Of a stretch of DNA of 54,690 bases, positions 32,537 through 41,592 are shown one piece after another. The notes under the pieces are model-generated. The model was not told the origin of the DNA. It saw nothing but the letters and a program-made list of their open reading frames with translations, and did no database searches. The DNA comes from a virus: positions 1 through 54,690 of IMG/VR virus record IMGVR_UViG_3300027859_000020. One strand, 5' to 3'. The position numbers were made by a program, and so were the translations under genes. Each line of letters opens with the position of its first letter. Within the stretch, counting starts at the first letter, position 1.

Positions 32537-33323
32537 TTACGTATTCAATGATGTTTCTCGTAAGTCTAGGAACTACATCATTATCTGAGTGATACTTTTT
32601 AGCAATCTCATAATTTTTTTCTATCGCATTCTTCCTCCAATCATATGCATCAGCATCTAGTTTTCTTATTATAAGTTTTAACTCATCTAAGTCAGTGAAA
32701 GTTATAACACCATCCATGTGGAACCAATCACTAAGATTAGGGCAACCATAGTATATGGGTACAGTTTTACTTGCAAAACAATCTATGATTTTCTCTGTAA
32801 AATAATTCTTCTGTCTTGAATTCTCTGCACATATATGAAACTTGGATGACTCAAAGAAATCGTTCCTTCTCTCATGGAATGGAGGTGATTTGTGTGAGTA
32901 ATATTGCATACCATTGGATACATCAACAGTCTTTAGCATGTCATATATTTCAAGTCTAAGTTTATGTCCTACTGACTGACTCTTATTACTTGTGACAAAA
33001 GAAACATTATTAGATTTGTTTATCTTCAAGTCTTTGAAATCTAACCATGTAGATCCCCACTCAAACAGTTCTGCTTGAGGATACTTGTCTAATATTGATT
33101 GGCAAAATGTGTATATCTTATCAAACATATATGCATTTCTCATAGCACCCTCACTAACTGTGGGTAGGATCGCTAGAGGTTCTGCAAGGAATAATATTTT
33201 TTTATCTGCATCCTTATCGTAAGATAGATTGTCTATAGAGATACTTACTTTCTGATCAAAAACTATTGATGCATCTCCCCAAGGGTTCCACCATAGTGGG
33301 TAAAGACTCGCTGCTTGTTTCAT
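32529..33323 (-). CDS. Family 10-like (alpha-1,3/4) fucosyltransferase
   Basis: 264 residues. KFHICAENSRQKNYFTEKI and DCFASKTVPIYYGCPNL together are the diagnostic alpha-1,3-fucosyltransferase motif of GT10 ('FEN....dYvTEK...al.ag.vPvy.G'). The N-terminal half is divergent. Uses GDP-fucose in known members. Overlaps the GT2 gene by eight bases. Confidence 0.8.
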   Translation of the reverse strand: MKQAASLYPLWWNPWGDASIVFDQKVSISIDNLSYDKDADKKILFLAEPLAILPTVSEGAMRNAYMFDKIYTFCQSILDKYPQAELFEWGSTWLDFKDLKINKSNNVSFVTSNKSQSVGHKLRLEIYDMLKTVDVSNGMQYYSHKSPPFHERRNDFFESSKFHICAENSRQKNYFTEKIIDCFASKTVPIYYGCPNLSDWFHMDGVITFTDLDELKLIIRKLDADAYDWRKNAIEKNYEIAKKYHSDNDVVPRLTRNIIEYVNA

Positions 33324-33988
33324 CGTATATCTTGGAAATGATAATGAAAACCAAAGGTCTCAATACCTTTGTGTTCTGGGCATTCTACTTCTTTACTGAA
33401 GCGAGCCGCCACCTCGACGGGAGCATACACACATCCCTGTCCCTCGAAGATGTGCCTATTGTGGCAGCATATGTTCCCGTCCTCATTATATAGACCTGCA
33501 TTCTGATGCTTATAAAATGTACCTTCGTTTACTTCCCAAGGGACGGTGACTTTACTGGGGACTTCGAGAAGACGCTTGGAGCGTAAGGAAAATCCTCCAT
33601 TACCGACACGTTGGTTTTTTCCCCACGGGTCGAGGTAGGCATCTGGGTCATCTCTCCACGGGGCACCGATATAATCGTAATCAAGAAACTTATTATCCCA
33701 TAACTGAGGACGAATAACGTAGCCGTCTGGATGTATGAGAAGGCAGTGCGAGGTCCTGACGTGATTAGTAAGATTGTAAATACAATAAAAATTAAAGTCA
33801 TTAATGCTTTGTATAGGATAAGTCTCTTCATATTCTACCTGATCACATAGACCTTCTGGTCTCTTGCTACCTAAAAATTTGGCAGCACCCCATTCAATTT
33901 CTTCACATGATTTATTTATTGCATAGACCGCATCTTCGAGATCTAAATCTGCCAGCATTAGCAGTGTGACATCAGGTATTTTTAGCAC
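33320..33988 (-). CDS. DUF5672-like glycosyltransferase
   Basis: 222 residues. The block FLDYDYIGAPW...VGNGGFSLRSKRLLE is the DUF5672 signature ('YDyIGaPW..........vGNGGfSLRsr'). CLLIHPDGYVIRP precedes it. Ends with EVECPEHKGIETFGFHYH. DUF5672 proteins are counted among sugar transferases, but donors are not established. Part of the base composition in its 3' half is more GC-rich than in the neighbouring genes (33380-33760). Confidence 0.72.
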   Translation of the reverse strand: MLKIPDVTLLMLADLDLEDAVYAINKSCEEIEWGAAKFLGSKRPEGLCDQVEYEETYPIQSINDFNFYCIYNLTNHVRTSHCLLIHPDGYVIRPQLWDNKFLDYDYIGAPWRDDPDAYLDPWGKNQRVGNGGFSLRSKRLLEVPSKVTVPWEVNEGTFYKHQNAGLYNEDGNICCHNRHIFEGQGCVYAPVEVAARFSKEVECPEHKGIETFGFHYHFQDIR

Positions 33989-34886
33989 GGATAACCGACC
34001 TATTGAATATACTGTATAAGTCTAGCAGATTTAGATCTAAATTTCTAGCCTCTATAAACAGATGATCATTCTCTGCTAACAAAGTTTTATTAATATCAGC
34101 ATAGTCATCTACCCATAGCACAGGATAATCTTTATAACACTCTTGAAGATATCGATTCTTCTTCATGACAGGAACTCTCTTCAAACATAACACCTCCCAG
34201 TTTCTATGACAGTCCACAGCATTTCCTTCTGGACATATCATAAATTTATTGTCTCTTATCCTACTACAATACTCAGCATAGTTCACACGGGGACTAACAT
34301 AGGCATAGGATTTATCTGCAAACATCTCTCTTATATTACCACGTTCACTTATATTAGTATGTTCAGCATGGTTTATGTAAAGTAAACTTGTCGGCTTAGG
34401 ATTATCCTCCATGAAAAATTTGATACATCTGGTTCTATTGTCATCGTGTTGTAGTCTACGTTGTAAACCATATGGTAGTGGGTGTAATTTCTCACCATAA
34501 CCTATGGCATTCGCTGCAAATATTCCTAAAACATTATCAGGTATATCAATGTCATCATGTATAGGTGTGTCCTCATTACTACAAAAAACTATGAACTTTG
34601 TATCAGGTAAACTCCCACACAACTTCATGAGATCTTCTGCTGCCATCAGCTCATCAACGTGCCTCTGATCTGCATCATTATTACAAGTTATCTTACGTTG
34701 ATATAATCTTATATTATCAATAAACAAAGTCATATAATCTCTACTCTCAGCGATGTTGAGAAACTCAGCATTAGTATCGTTCGCTCTCTTCATGAAAGCA
34801 CCAGGCACATTACCTATACACCCTGCTTGATCTCCAAAGTCATAGTCGCATAGATTAGCGACTGAAGGTCCGTCAAGTACGTTCAT
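33972..34886 (-). CDS. Exostosin-like (GT47-type) glycosyltransferase
   Basis: 304 residues. The C-terminal block YCSRIRDNKFMICPEGNAVDCHRNWEVLCLKRVPV, then LWVDDYADI, resembles exostosin-type transferases ('...s.F.l.P.G.....R..e.l..gciPVi'). N-terminal half without clear motif, with DNIRLYQRKITCNND. Overlaps neighbours by 17 and 14 bases. Function as a transferase is likely; sugar unknown. Confidence 0.6.
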   Translation of the reverse strand: MNVLDGPSVANLCDYDFGDQAGCIGNVPGAFMKRANDTNAEFLNIAESRDYMTLFIDNIRLYQRKITCNNDADQRHVDELMAAEDLMKLCGSLPDTKFIVFCSNEDTPIHDDIDIPDNVLGIFAANAIGYGEKLHPLPYGLQRRLQHDDNRTRCIKFFMEDNPKPTSLLYINHAEHTNISERGNIREMFADKSYAYVSPRVNYAEYCSRIRDNKFMICPEGNAVDCHRNWEVLCLKRVPVMKKNRYLQECYKDYPVLWVDDYADINKTLLAENDHLFIEARNLDLNLLDLYSIFNRSVIRAKNT

Positions 34887-35415
34887 AATTAATGTTCAAA
34901 CTCATTCTAATATTCTTAGATGGTGGGGAACTTGAATGGAATGTAAGTCCATCAAAGATAACCATCTTACCCCTCTCAGGAGTTTCTCTATGTATGATCT
35001 TACCATCATTATCAAAAAAGAAAGTGTCTCCATCAGCATCATTGATATAATATAAGATTACGACATGTGGTTTTTCATTATCAATATGTGCGTTATGATG
35101 CTCACCAAATTTTTCAGGTTTAGGAAAGTGAAATGTTATATGTGATCTAATCATTGCCTTCTTATTTTGATGGGCAAAATCACTTATAAAATCAAGAGGA
35201 AAAAATTTATGATGCTCACTTATTTTATCACCTTGAGATAATGAATGAGAGAAGTATGGATTCCTATCCAATCCATCTCTCTGTATAATATCTTCTGGCA
35301 AAGCACAGTCATGAAAAAAATACCAAGGCACTTTATAAGACTCTACCTCTATAATGTCAGCAACTCTCTTGGGTAATTTACGTCTTGTAATCCAAGATGA
35401 ATTGTCTTTGTTCAT
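34873..35415 (-). CDS. 2OG-Fe(II) oxygenase in the glycan operon
   Basis: 180 residues from ATG 35415, chosen because GGAGG lies seven bases before it. Core: GEHHNAHIDNEKPHVVILYYIND (H.D iron pair), TFFFDNDGKIIHRETPERGKMVIFDG, LTFHSSSPPSKNIRMSLNINY (distal His and 2-oxoglutarate Arg). Cyanophage oxygenases of this kind are common and their substrates unknown. Its gene overlaps two glycosyltransferase genes, so glycan or glycoprotein hydroxylation is plausible. Confidence 0.7.
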   Translation of the reverse strand: MNKDNSSWITRRKLPKRVADIIEVESYKVPWYFFHDCALPEDIIQRDGLDRNPYFSHSLSQGDKISEHHKFFPLDFISDFAHQNKKAMIRSHITFHFPKPEKFGEHHNAHIDNEKPHVVILYYINDADGDTFFFDNDGKIIHRETPERGKMVIFDGLTFHSSSPPSKNIRMSLNINYERT

Positions 35416-36151
35416 CAGTGTTCCTCCACTCACCTGGTAAAAAATAATTTAGTAAATGCATTTGATGTACTTTTACATCGGTGTTCAATAACATCTTCCA
35501 ATTAAGATGCTCTGAGATTGCTAAGTCAGTGCAATAAAAATTTTCTATCTTTTGACTACAGAGTGCTGCTGCTATAGCAAATGTTCCAACACCAGAGTTG
35601 GCAACATTTTTTGCTCCAAGTAATGTGCCGAAATCTTCCTCAATTGAACCACGCTGTACTGTTACTTTGGGATGTAATGATATCTCCTCTACAATAGGAT
35701 TATAATCATCAGGTTCTGTCACGACTATTGCATGTTTAAATGATTTTATAAGAGTCTTATAATAAGATAACGGGTTGGGAGCATACATCTCAGGATTCCT
35801 CACTGTCTTATCAAAGACATCACCACTCCTTATATGAATGACTATAGTATCATCTGGGACATCTATTACAGGTATGTCAAGTTGAGGAAAGATATATTTC
35901 TTACATATCTCTCTCATATTTTTATAGATATGTTTTGGTTCAAGGTTTACCTCACGGTAAGGACCTTCCCAATAAAAAAATTTAGAGGTGATATCATAAT
36001 TAACATTACCGAAGGAAGTTTCGTGTGGTTTGATCCACCCGTGTGTGGTATTCTGAAAAGAGGTTTGGAGATCCTGTGCCATCATTGTGGCAACAGCACA
36101 CTGTTGTATGTTGTTACCTAGTCTCCCATACCAATGAGAGATTCTAATCAT
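35378..36151 (-). CDS. Fucosyltransferase-like glycosyltransferase (GT11/GT23 fold)
   Basis: 257 residues. Start MIRISHWYGRLGNNIQQCAVATMMA resembles the GT11 donor loop, TIVIHIRSGDVF the H.R.GD motif of GT11/GT23 GDP-fucose binding, and VANSGVGTFAIAAALCS a family helix. More distant from GT11 than the gene at 31065. Overlaps the GDP-mannose epimerase gene by ATGA. Confidence 0.65.
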   Translation of the reverse strand: MIRISHWYGRLGNNIQQCAVATMMAQDLQTSFQNTTHGWIKPHETSFGNVNYDITSKFFYWEGPYREVNLEPKHIYKNMREICKKYIFPQLDIPVIDVPDDTIVIHIRSGDVFDKTVRNPEMYAPNPLSYYKTLIKSFKHAIVVTEPDDYNPIVEEISLHPKVTVQRGSIEEDFGTLLGAKNVANSGVGTFAIAAALCSQKIENFYCTDLAISEHLNWKMLLNTDVKVHQMHLLNYFLPGEWRNTDEQRQFILDYKT

Positions 36152-37269
36152 TTGTTGCAGTTTCCATATGCAAGGTATTTTTTATCAGACATGTCAGCAT
36201 CGTTAGCAATTTCTTTTGCTATTTGAGACATGATCCAATTATAGGTCTTTCTTATTCCCTCTTCAAGTGTTTGTGAATAATCCCAACCAAGTTTTTCTCT
36301 AATCAAATCATTGTTAGAGTTACGTCCACGTACACCTAGAGGTCCTTCAATATGATCCTTATCAATTTTTTTGTTTGCAACTTTAGCAGCAGTATCTACC
36401 AATTGATTGATAGTAACCATCTCTTCTGAACCAATATTGACAGGTCCTACAAAACTGGAATCCATAAGCCTACGGGTTGCTTCGATGCATTCGTCGATGA
36501 AGAGGAAGGATCTTGTTTGCTCTCCGTCTCCCCAGACTTCAATTGTGTCTTCGATCCCTGCATAGGCAACTTTTCTACAGATTGCTGCAGGTGCTTTTTC
36601 TCTTCCACCATACCATGTTCCTTCTGGACCAAAGATATTATGGTAACGAGCAACACGAACAGGTATACCATGGTTACGACTATAAGCGAAATATAATCTT
36701 TCCGAGAAGAGTTTTTCCCATCCATATTCGGAGTCAGGGTTAGCAGGGTAAGCGGATTCTTCACGACAGTCTGGGTTGTTAGGGTCTAGTTGATTGTGTT
36801 CTGGATACATGCATGCAGAACTTGAATAGAATATTTTTGTTACTCTTTTATTTTCTACTGGTCTTTGATTCCAATCAGCACCATAAGATTCGTTCAACTT
36901 ATGCTGACACTCAAGTACATTTAAGTTGATAGAGGCAGAGTTATGCATGATGTCTGCATCATTTTCTCCTGTGAAGATAAAACCTGCACCACCCATGTCA
37001 GCAGCAAACTGATAGATCTCATCAAAAGTTTCTATCAAATAGTTTGGTACTGATTCGTAGAAGTTTCCTTGCTCTCCTTTGTATTCAATAACACGTCTTA
37101 CAAAATCCATGTCACGTAAATCACCAGTGACAAATTCATCTGCTTTTGTTTCAGAAAACTCAGGGTATTTCAAGTCAACTGCTCGTACCCAATAACCATC
37201 TTTCTTGAGTCTGGTGACCATCGCATGTCCGATGAATCCACCGCCACCTAATACGAGTGCTGTTTTCAT
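36148..37269 (-). CDS. GDP-mannose 3,5-epimerase-like SDR enzyme
   Basis: 373 residues. GGGGFIG (8-14) binds NAD; QFAADMGGAGFIFTGENDADIMHNS (88-111) is specific to GDP-mannose 3,5-epimerase, followed by SSSACMYPE with Cys153 and the YGWEK pair (Tyr182, Lys186). The product in plants is GDP-L-galactose, so the operon may supply L-galactose-type sugars. ATGA overlap with the dehydrase gene upstream. Confidence 0.88.
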   Translation of the reverse strand: MKTALVLGGGGFIGHAMVTRLKKDGYWVRAVDLKYPEFSETKADEFVTGDLRDMDFVRRVIEYKGEQGNFYESVPNYLIETFDEIYQFAADMGGAGFIFTGENDADIMHNSASINLNVLECQHKLNESYGADWNQRPVENKRVTKIFYSSSACMYPEHNQLDPNNPDCREESAYPANPDSEYGWEKLFSERLYFAYSRNHGIPVRVARYHNIFGPEGTWYGGREKAPAAICRKVAYAGIEDTIEVWGDGEQTRSFLFIDECIEATRRLMDSSFVGPVNIGSEEMVTINQLVDTAAKVANKKIDKDHIEGPLGVRGRNSNNDLIREKLGWDYSQTLEEGIRKTYNWIMSQIAKEIANDADMSDKKYLAYGNCNK

Positions 37270-38570
37270 TTGTGTTCCTTGATGTACTTCAATACTACTT
37301 CATCTATGTAGTCTAACATAGGCATTGTAATAATAGGAGATGTTCCGAGAAAAAATACATTATCTAAAACTTCTGAAGCTCTGGGATAGTTTGATGCAGG
37401 TTCAATATGCCTATAAGCAGGATGCATAAGAATATTACCAGCAAAATAGTTTCTCGTTTGAATTCCATGATCCTCTAGATACTTTACGAGGTGGTGTTTA
37501 CCGTCTTTATATATTATAGGTACACCAAACCAAGAGGTCTCTGCATGTTCTTTCTCTTCAACAACCCTGCAACCAGGAATTTGACTGAAGATCTGAGTCA
37601 TAGCAGTTTTATTCATACGACGGACACAATGTATCTCTGTCTGCTTAGTCAATTGTATAAGACCGATAGACCCTTGCAGATCGGCAGGCTTGAGGTTGTA
37701 TCCTTGAACGCCAAAGACATACTTATGATCGACATCCTTGTCATACCCTTCCAACCAACGGTCAAAGCGTTGCCCACAGACACCGTTGGGCAATTTATTT
37801 TGGGATCCTACACAGTAGCATCCACGACCCCACCAAGCAAACGATCTGGCGATCTGGACTACCTCCTCGATATTAGAGGAGACCATGCCACCTTCGATAG
37901 TACAAATATGATGTGCTGGATAGAAAGAACAAGACGCTGCGACGGCATTTTCAGTAAGAAACTTACCTCTCCACTTGCTACCGAGGGCATCACAGTTGTC
38001 AGCGATGTACTTCAATCCATTCGTATTGATAATCTCCATGAACTTATCAAAGTCATAGGGATTTCCAAGCACAGGAGAAGAAAAAGCGGCCACAGTCCTG
38101 TCTGATATCTTTGCTTCTACTTGTGATAGATCCCAATTAAGATCATCCATATTAATATCAACAAAGACAGGTTTCAATCCGTTCTGAATAATAGGATTGA
38201 TAGTGGTGGGGAAACCACATGCACATACCAATATCTCGTCTCCATCTTTCCAATCAAAATATTTTTTTAGTGCTGCTATCATCACAAGATTAGCAGATGA
38301 ACCACTGTTTACCATAACAGAGTAATCAAACTCAAACTTCTTAGAGAATGCACGTTCAAACTTATTAACATTCTCACCTGCAGGTAACCACTTACCTGTT
38401 AGTAATGCAGTGATGGCAGCAGTAGGTTCTTGATCATCCCAGTAAGGACCTGAGTATAATATTTGATCACCAGGTTTCCAATCTCTATTAGGTAAGAAGG
38501 GAAATAATTTATACCCTTCCTTTTCAAGATGTAATATAAAATTACCTACCTGATCTTCTACTGAATACAT
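37266..38570 (-). CDS. PMP-dependent 3-dehydrase (RfbH/E1-like)
   Basis: 434 residues. DegT/DnrJ aminotransferase fold, but the Schiff-base Lys is replaced by His in SFYPAHHICTIEGG (His220/221), as in CDP-6-deoxy-4-hexulose 3-dehydrase E1. Cys251 and Cys253 (GCYC) with Cys265 (NGVCGQRF) resemble its [2Fe-2S] ligands. The pathway removes the 3-hydroxyl to make 3,6-dideoxysugars. A matching E3 reductase is not seen. The gene overlaps the SDR gene upstream by 13 bases. Confidence 0.85.
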   Translation of the reverse strand: MYSVEDQVGNFILHLEKEGYKLFPFLPNRDWKPGDQILYSGPYWDDQEPTAAITALLTGKWLPAGENVNKFERAFSKKFEFDYSVMVNSGSSANLVMIAALKKYFDWKDGDEILVCACGFPTTINPIIQNGLKPVFVDINMDDLNWDLSQVEAKISDRTVAAFSSPVLGNPYDFDKFMEIINTNGLKYIADNCDALGSKWRGKFLTENAVAASCSFYPAHHICTIEGGMVSSNIEEVVQIARSFAWWGRGCYCVGSQNKLPNGVCGQRFDRWLEGYDKDVDHKYVFGVQGYNLKPADLQGSIGLIQLTKQTEIHCVRRMNKTAMTQIFSQIPGCRVVEEKEHAETSWFGVPIIYKDGKHHLVKYLEDHGIQTRNYFAGNILMHPAYRHIEPASNYPRASEVLDNVFFLGTSPIITMPMLDYIDEVVLKYIKEHK

Positions 38571-39376
38571 AACTCTTTTACAATTGATTCGTTAGTGACT
38601 TGTGGTTCAAAACCTAAAGACTTCAACTTGGTAGTATCCATCCAGAAGTGTTGTGTCTGTACATTATTATGAAACTCTGGTGGGTCAATGTTTATTAATT
38701 GACCACGAGACTTACTATAGTCTTTTGCAAAATTCATAATTTCTGCTACTGTTGTGGGATTACCTGACCCTATGTTATAGATCTGATTGGTCTCACCCTT
38801 TTCCATAACAAGTTTGATCGCTCTACACACATCAGATACATGCATTATATCACGTCTATGAGAACCATGATCATATATCTTCACATCATTGTGTGCATTC
38901 AATTCATTTATCATCCATTGCATAGCATTCTTTTTCTTTGATGCTTTCCCATCACCTGCACCCATTACATTACACAGTCTTAGTATCCTATACTTCATGC
39001 CTGTAGTCTGAGCGAAAGAAATGATAAGATCTTCTGCACATTTTTTCGTAATAGAATAAAAACCTGTGGGGTTGCATGGCGACGACTCCGTTGCAGGTAG
39101 AACATCTCCTTTTCCATATACAAACCAAGATGATACAAAGTTGAATGTGATATCATTCGATCTGCAGTGCTCAAGGGTTTCACACAAGACTCGTAAATTA
39201 GTATCGACATCTCTAGTGATGTTATCATGCACATGGTAATTGTGAATTGTAGATATAAAGTACAAGATATCTTTGTGAGCAGGGACTCTTTCATCCCTTC
39301 CTTGTACGTCAACATCTGAATCATACATGTATTTGAAGTGGGTGCCAATAAAACCACACCCATATAATGAAATCAT
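38558..39376 (-). CDS. NAD-dependent sugar epimerase/reductase (extended SDR)
   Basis: 272 residues. LYGCGFIG gives the dinucleotide site, FVSSWFVYGKGD and YSITKKCAED the active-site Ser/Tyr-x3-Lys, and RDIMHVSDVCRAIKLV, IYNIGSGNPTTVAEI the substrate half. The NAD loop is slightly shortened relative to RmlB-type enzymes. Probably a 4-epimerase or 4-reductase acting after the dehydratase. Confidence 0.8.
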   Translation of the reverse strand: MISLYGCGFIGTHFKYMYDSDVDVQGRDERVPAHKDILYFISTIHNYHVHDNITRDVDTNLRVLCETLEHCRSNDITFNFVSSWFVYGKGDVLPATESSPCNPTGFYSITKKCAEDLIISFAQTTGMKYRILRLCNVMGAGDGKASKKKNAMQWMINELNAHNDVKIYDHGSHRRDIMHVSDVCRAIKLVMEKGETNQIYNIGSGNPTTVAEIMNFAKDYSKSRGQLINIDPPEFHNNVQTQHFWMDTTKLKSLGFEPQVTNESIVKELCIQ

Positions 39377-40317
39377 GATAATAAATCTAAGTAATGTGTA
39401 ACAGTGGCACGAAGACCAATGTCAAAATCAGTAAAGGGTTTCCACCCTGTACGGTTTGTTATCTTACTATGATCCATACCATATCGTTTGTCAATACCTG
39501 GTCTTCCTTCGTTGATACCTATCAGTGAGAATGGTTTTTTCATCATACTAAGAATCATTTTTGTGACATCTATATTTCTCATCTCACATGACCCACCAAT
39601 ATTAAAGGTGTCATTTATAACTGCCTGTATTTCTAATTCCCATATAGCAGCACAATGATCGTAGACATATAACCAATCTCTAATTTGATTACCACCACCA
39701 TGCATATAAGTTATCTTATTATCTAATGCATTACTTACCACAAGTGGTATAAGTTTCTCTACATGTTGATGAGGACCATAGTTGTTACTGCAGTTAGTAA
39801 TAAGGTAAGGTAAACCATAAGTGTTATGCCACGTCTTGACAAAATAGTCAGACGCAGCTTTGCTTGCTGAGTAGGGATTTCTTGGGTCATATGGGGTGGT
39901 CTCCTTGAACAATTCTGTGTCATCATATTCCAAAGATCCATACACCTCATCTGTAGAGACATGGTGAAACTTTTCTATGTCATACTTGACACTAGCATTT
40001 AGTAGATTGATAGTGCCAACAATATTTGATTCTAAGAAAGGTCTATAGTTTTTTATAGACCTATCAACATGACTCTCGGCAGCAAAATGAAATACTTTTC
40101 TAGGTTTATACTTTTCAAAAATATAATTTACATTTTTCTCATTAGATATATCACACCACTCAAAAATAAATTGCTCTGTATCAGGGATAAATTTTTGATC
40201 GGCAGCATATGATAAGTTGTCTATAATAACAACAGGTTCTATTAGATCAGTGTCTTTAGAAATGTAGTGTAGGAATTGACTACCAATAAAACCTGCACCA
40301 CCAGTTACTAGGAACAT
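39373..40317 (-). CDS. rmlB: dTDP-glucose 4,6-dehydratase-like enzyme
   Basis: 314 residues. MFLVTGGAGFIGSQFL, HFAAESHVDRSI, FHHVSTDEVYGSL, NPYSASKAASDYFV and NCSNNYGPHQHVEKLIP are the classical RmlB/RfbB motifs, including the Asp-Glu dehydration pair in STDEVYG. It yields the 4-keto-6-deoxy sugar nucleotide from which the downstream enzymes start. Nucleotide (dTDP or CDP) cannot be told by eye. Confidence 0.88.
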   Translation of the reverse strand: MFLVTGGAGFIGSQFLHYISKDTDLIEPVVIIDNLSYAADQKFIPDTEQFIFEWCDISNEKNVNYIFEKYKPRKVFHFAAESHVDRSIKNYRPFLESNIVGTINLLNASVKYDIEKFHHVSTDEVYGSLEYDDTELFKETTPYDPRNPYSASKAASDYFVKTWHNTYGLPYLITNCSNNYGPHQHVEKLIPLVVSNALDNKITYMHGGGNQIRDWLYVYDHCAAIWELEIQAVINDTFNIGGSCEMRNIDVTKMILSMMKKPFSLIGINEGRPGIDKRYGMDHSKITNRTGWKPFTDFDIGLRATVTHYLDLLS

Positions 40318-40547
40318 AATTCAATGTATTTGTCGATGTATGCTTTTACTTTCTTGAGGTCTTGAACTTTATCATCCTTGTGACCTGCACGACAAATATA
40401 CTTTACTATATTACCAGCAAAAAAATCTAATTTTTGATCTGCTATAAAATCCCAGACCTGTATCTTACCACGTTGGTAATGTGCAGGGTCTTCTGGTGTA
40501 AAATGTGAAGTTAGTGGTGCACCACTACGAAGATCTTCTACGTTCAT
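40308..40547 (-). CDS. DUF3310 family protein
   Basis: 79 residues from ATG 40547 (TAATG overlap with the cupin gene). DPAHYQRGKIQVWDFIADQKLDFFAGNIVKYICRAGHK, then QDLKKVKAYID is the DUF3310 (PF11753) signature: HY, 'DFI', 'GN.iKYi.RaghK', 'DL.Ka..Y'. Found in many phages, often near nucleotide metabolism genes. Function unknown. Confidence 0.85.
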   Translation of the reverse strand: MNVEDLRSGAPLTSHFTPEDPAHYQRGKIQVWDFIADQKLDFFAGNIVKYICRAGHKDDKVQDLKKVKAYIDKYIELCS

Positions 40548-40909
40548 TAGTAATGCCCCCATGCATGTTCCTCTACTCTATTATAATCATCTTCTAGTCT
40601 TACGATATCATCCTCTATACACTTACCTCTTTGTACTTCAATAATAGTAATACCTTTTTTACCACCTCTGATACGATGTCGTTGCTCAATTGGTATAAAG
40701 AATGTATCACCAACCTTACATGGTGTTTCAAGATTACCTTGTGTAATCTCACCATCACCATTAACAACTACCCAGTCTTCAGTTCTATACCGATGAAACT
40801 GTAGTGAGATTCTCATGTCCTTTTCTACAAAGAGTTCTTTGACACAATAATTGTCACCTCTTTGTAGGACTTTAAACCATCCCCATGGTCTGTACTCTTT
40901 TTCAATCAT
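40547..40909 (-). CDS. Mannose-6-phosphate isomerase-type cupin
   Basis: 120 residues. YRPWGWFKVLQRGDNYCVKELFV, MRISLQFHRYRTEDWVVVNG, IPIEQRHRI and IIEVQRGKCIEDDIVRLEDDYNR reproduce the C-terminal isomerase domain of ManC/AlgA in full, with His and Glu metal ligands. The guanylyltransferase domain is missing, so the protein would only interconvert fructose-6-P and mannose-6-P, or act on another hexose. Confidence 0.85.
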   Translation of the reverse strand: MIEKEYRPWGWFKVLQRGDNYCVKELFVEKDMRISLQFHRYRTEDWVVVNGDGEITQGNLETPCKVGDTFFIPIEQRHRIRGGKKGITIIEVQRGKCIEDDIVRLEDDYNRVEEHAWGHY

Positions 40910-41559
40910 AACATTTTTATAGTTGCCTCGTAATCCTGTTGGAACAGGTCGAGACCTTTATCAGTTAGAACATGATTATACATCTTATCAAACACACTTG
41001 GAGGTAATGTAACAACATTGGCACCATATTCATATGCTCTGCCAACAGATCTCACATCTCTCAGTGATGCTGCAAGAATTTCAGTTCTTTTCCAGTTCTG
41101 CTTAGTGTATATATTAGAGATATCTTTGATCAAACATAGACCACCAAAAGAGTTATCATCAACTCTCCCCACAAATGGTGAGACATATGCAGCACCTGCC
41201 TTGGCAGCAAGAATTGCTTGAGATGGTGAGAAGATAAGAGTTACATTGACTCTAATAAGTTGTCTGGATAATTCCTTACATACAGCAAGACCATCAGGTG
41301 TGCATGGAACTTTGATTGTTGCCTGTGAAGCAAACTTCTTTGACAATCTAAGACCCTCTTCATACATTTCTTTTCTATTTCCAACAACCTCCATACTGAT
41401 ATCCATCAATCCCATTTCTATAAGATCTTCATATACTTTCTCAGGATCTCTTCCACTTTTTCTAATAAGCGAAGGGTTTGTTGTTATACCATCTATGAGT
41501 CCAGTGTTGTATCCTTTTTGGATTAATTCTGTATCAGCAGTATCTAAAAAAAGTTTCAT
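40906..41559 (-). CDS. talC: Transaldolase, short TalC type
   Basis: 217 residues from ATG 41559 (MKLFLDTADTE). The longer frame to 41625 contains the promoter and is rejected. Schiff-base Lys83 in ATIKVPCTPDGL; start LIDGITTNPSLI and the end NHVLTDKGLDLFQQDY are TalC/MipB type, the form typical of cyanophages, shorter than host TalB. It feeds the pentose phosphate pathway for NADPH and ribose-5-P. First gene of the glycan operon behind a perfect promoter; the next gene overlaps by four bases. Confidence 0.93.
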   Translation of the reverse strand: MKLFLDTADTELIQKGYNTGLIDGITTNPSLIRKSGRDPEKVYEDLIEMGLMDISMEVVGNRKEMYEEGLRLSKKFASQATIKVPCTPDGLAVCKELSRQLIRVNVTLIFSPSQAILAAKAGAAYVSPFVGRVDDNSFGGLCLIKDISNIYTKQNWKRTEILAASLRDVRSVGRAYEYGANVVTLPPSVFDKMYNHVLTDKGLDLFQQDYEATIKML

Positions 41560-41592
41560 GAATTTGTAAAAACCTACGCTATATCTAGGATC

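Noticed and set aside
33529-33831. 100-codon minus-strand ORF in another frame
   Set aside because: Lies wholly inside the DUF5672-like gene; probably open by chance because of the local GC rise.
37491-38105. 204-codon plus-strand ORF
   Set aside because: Antisense to the clearly recognised RfbH-like gene; no family resemblance and no promoter or ribosome site.
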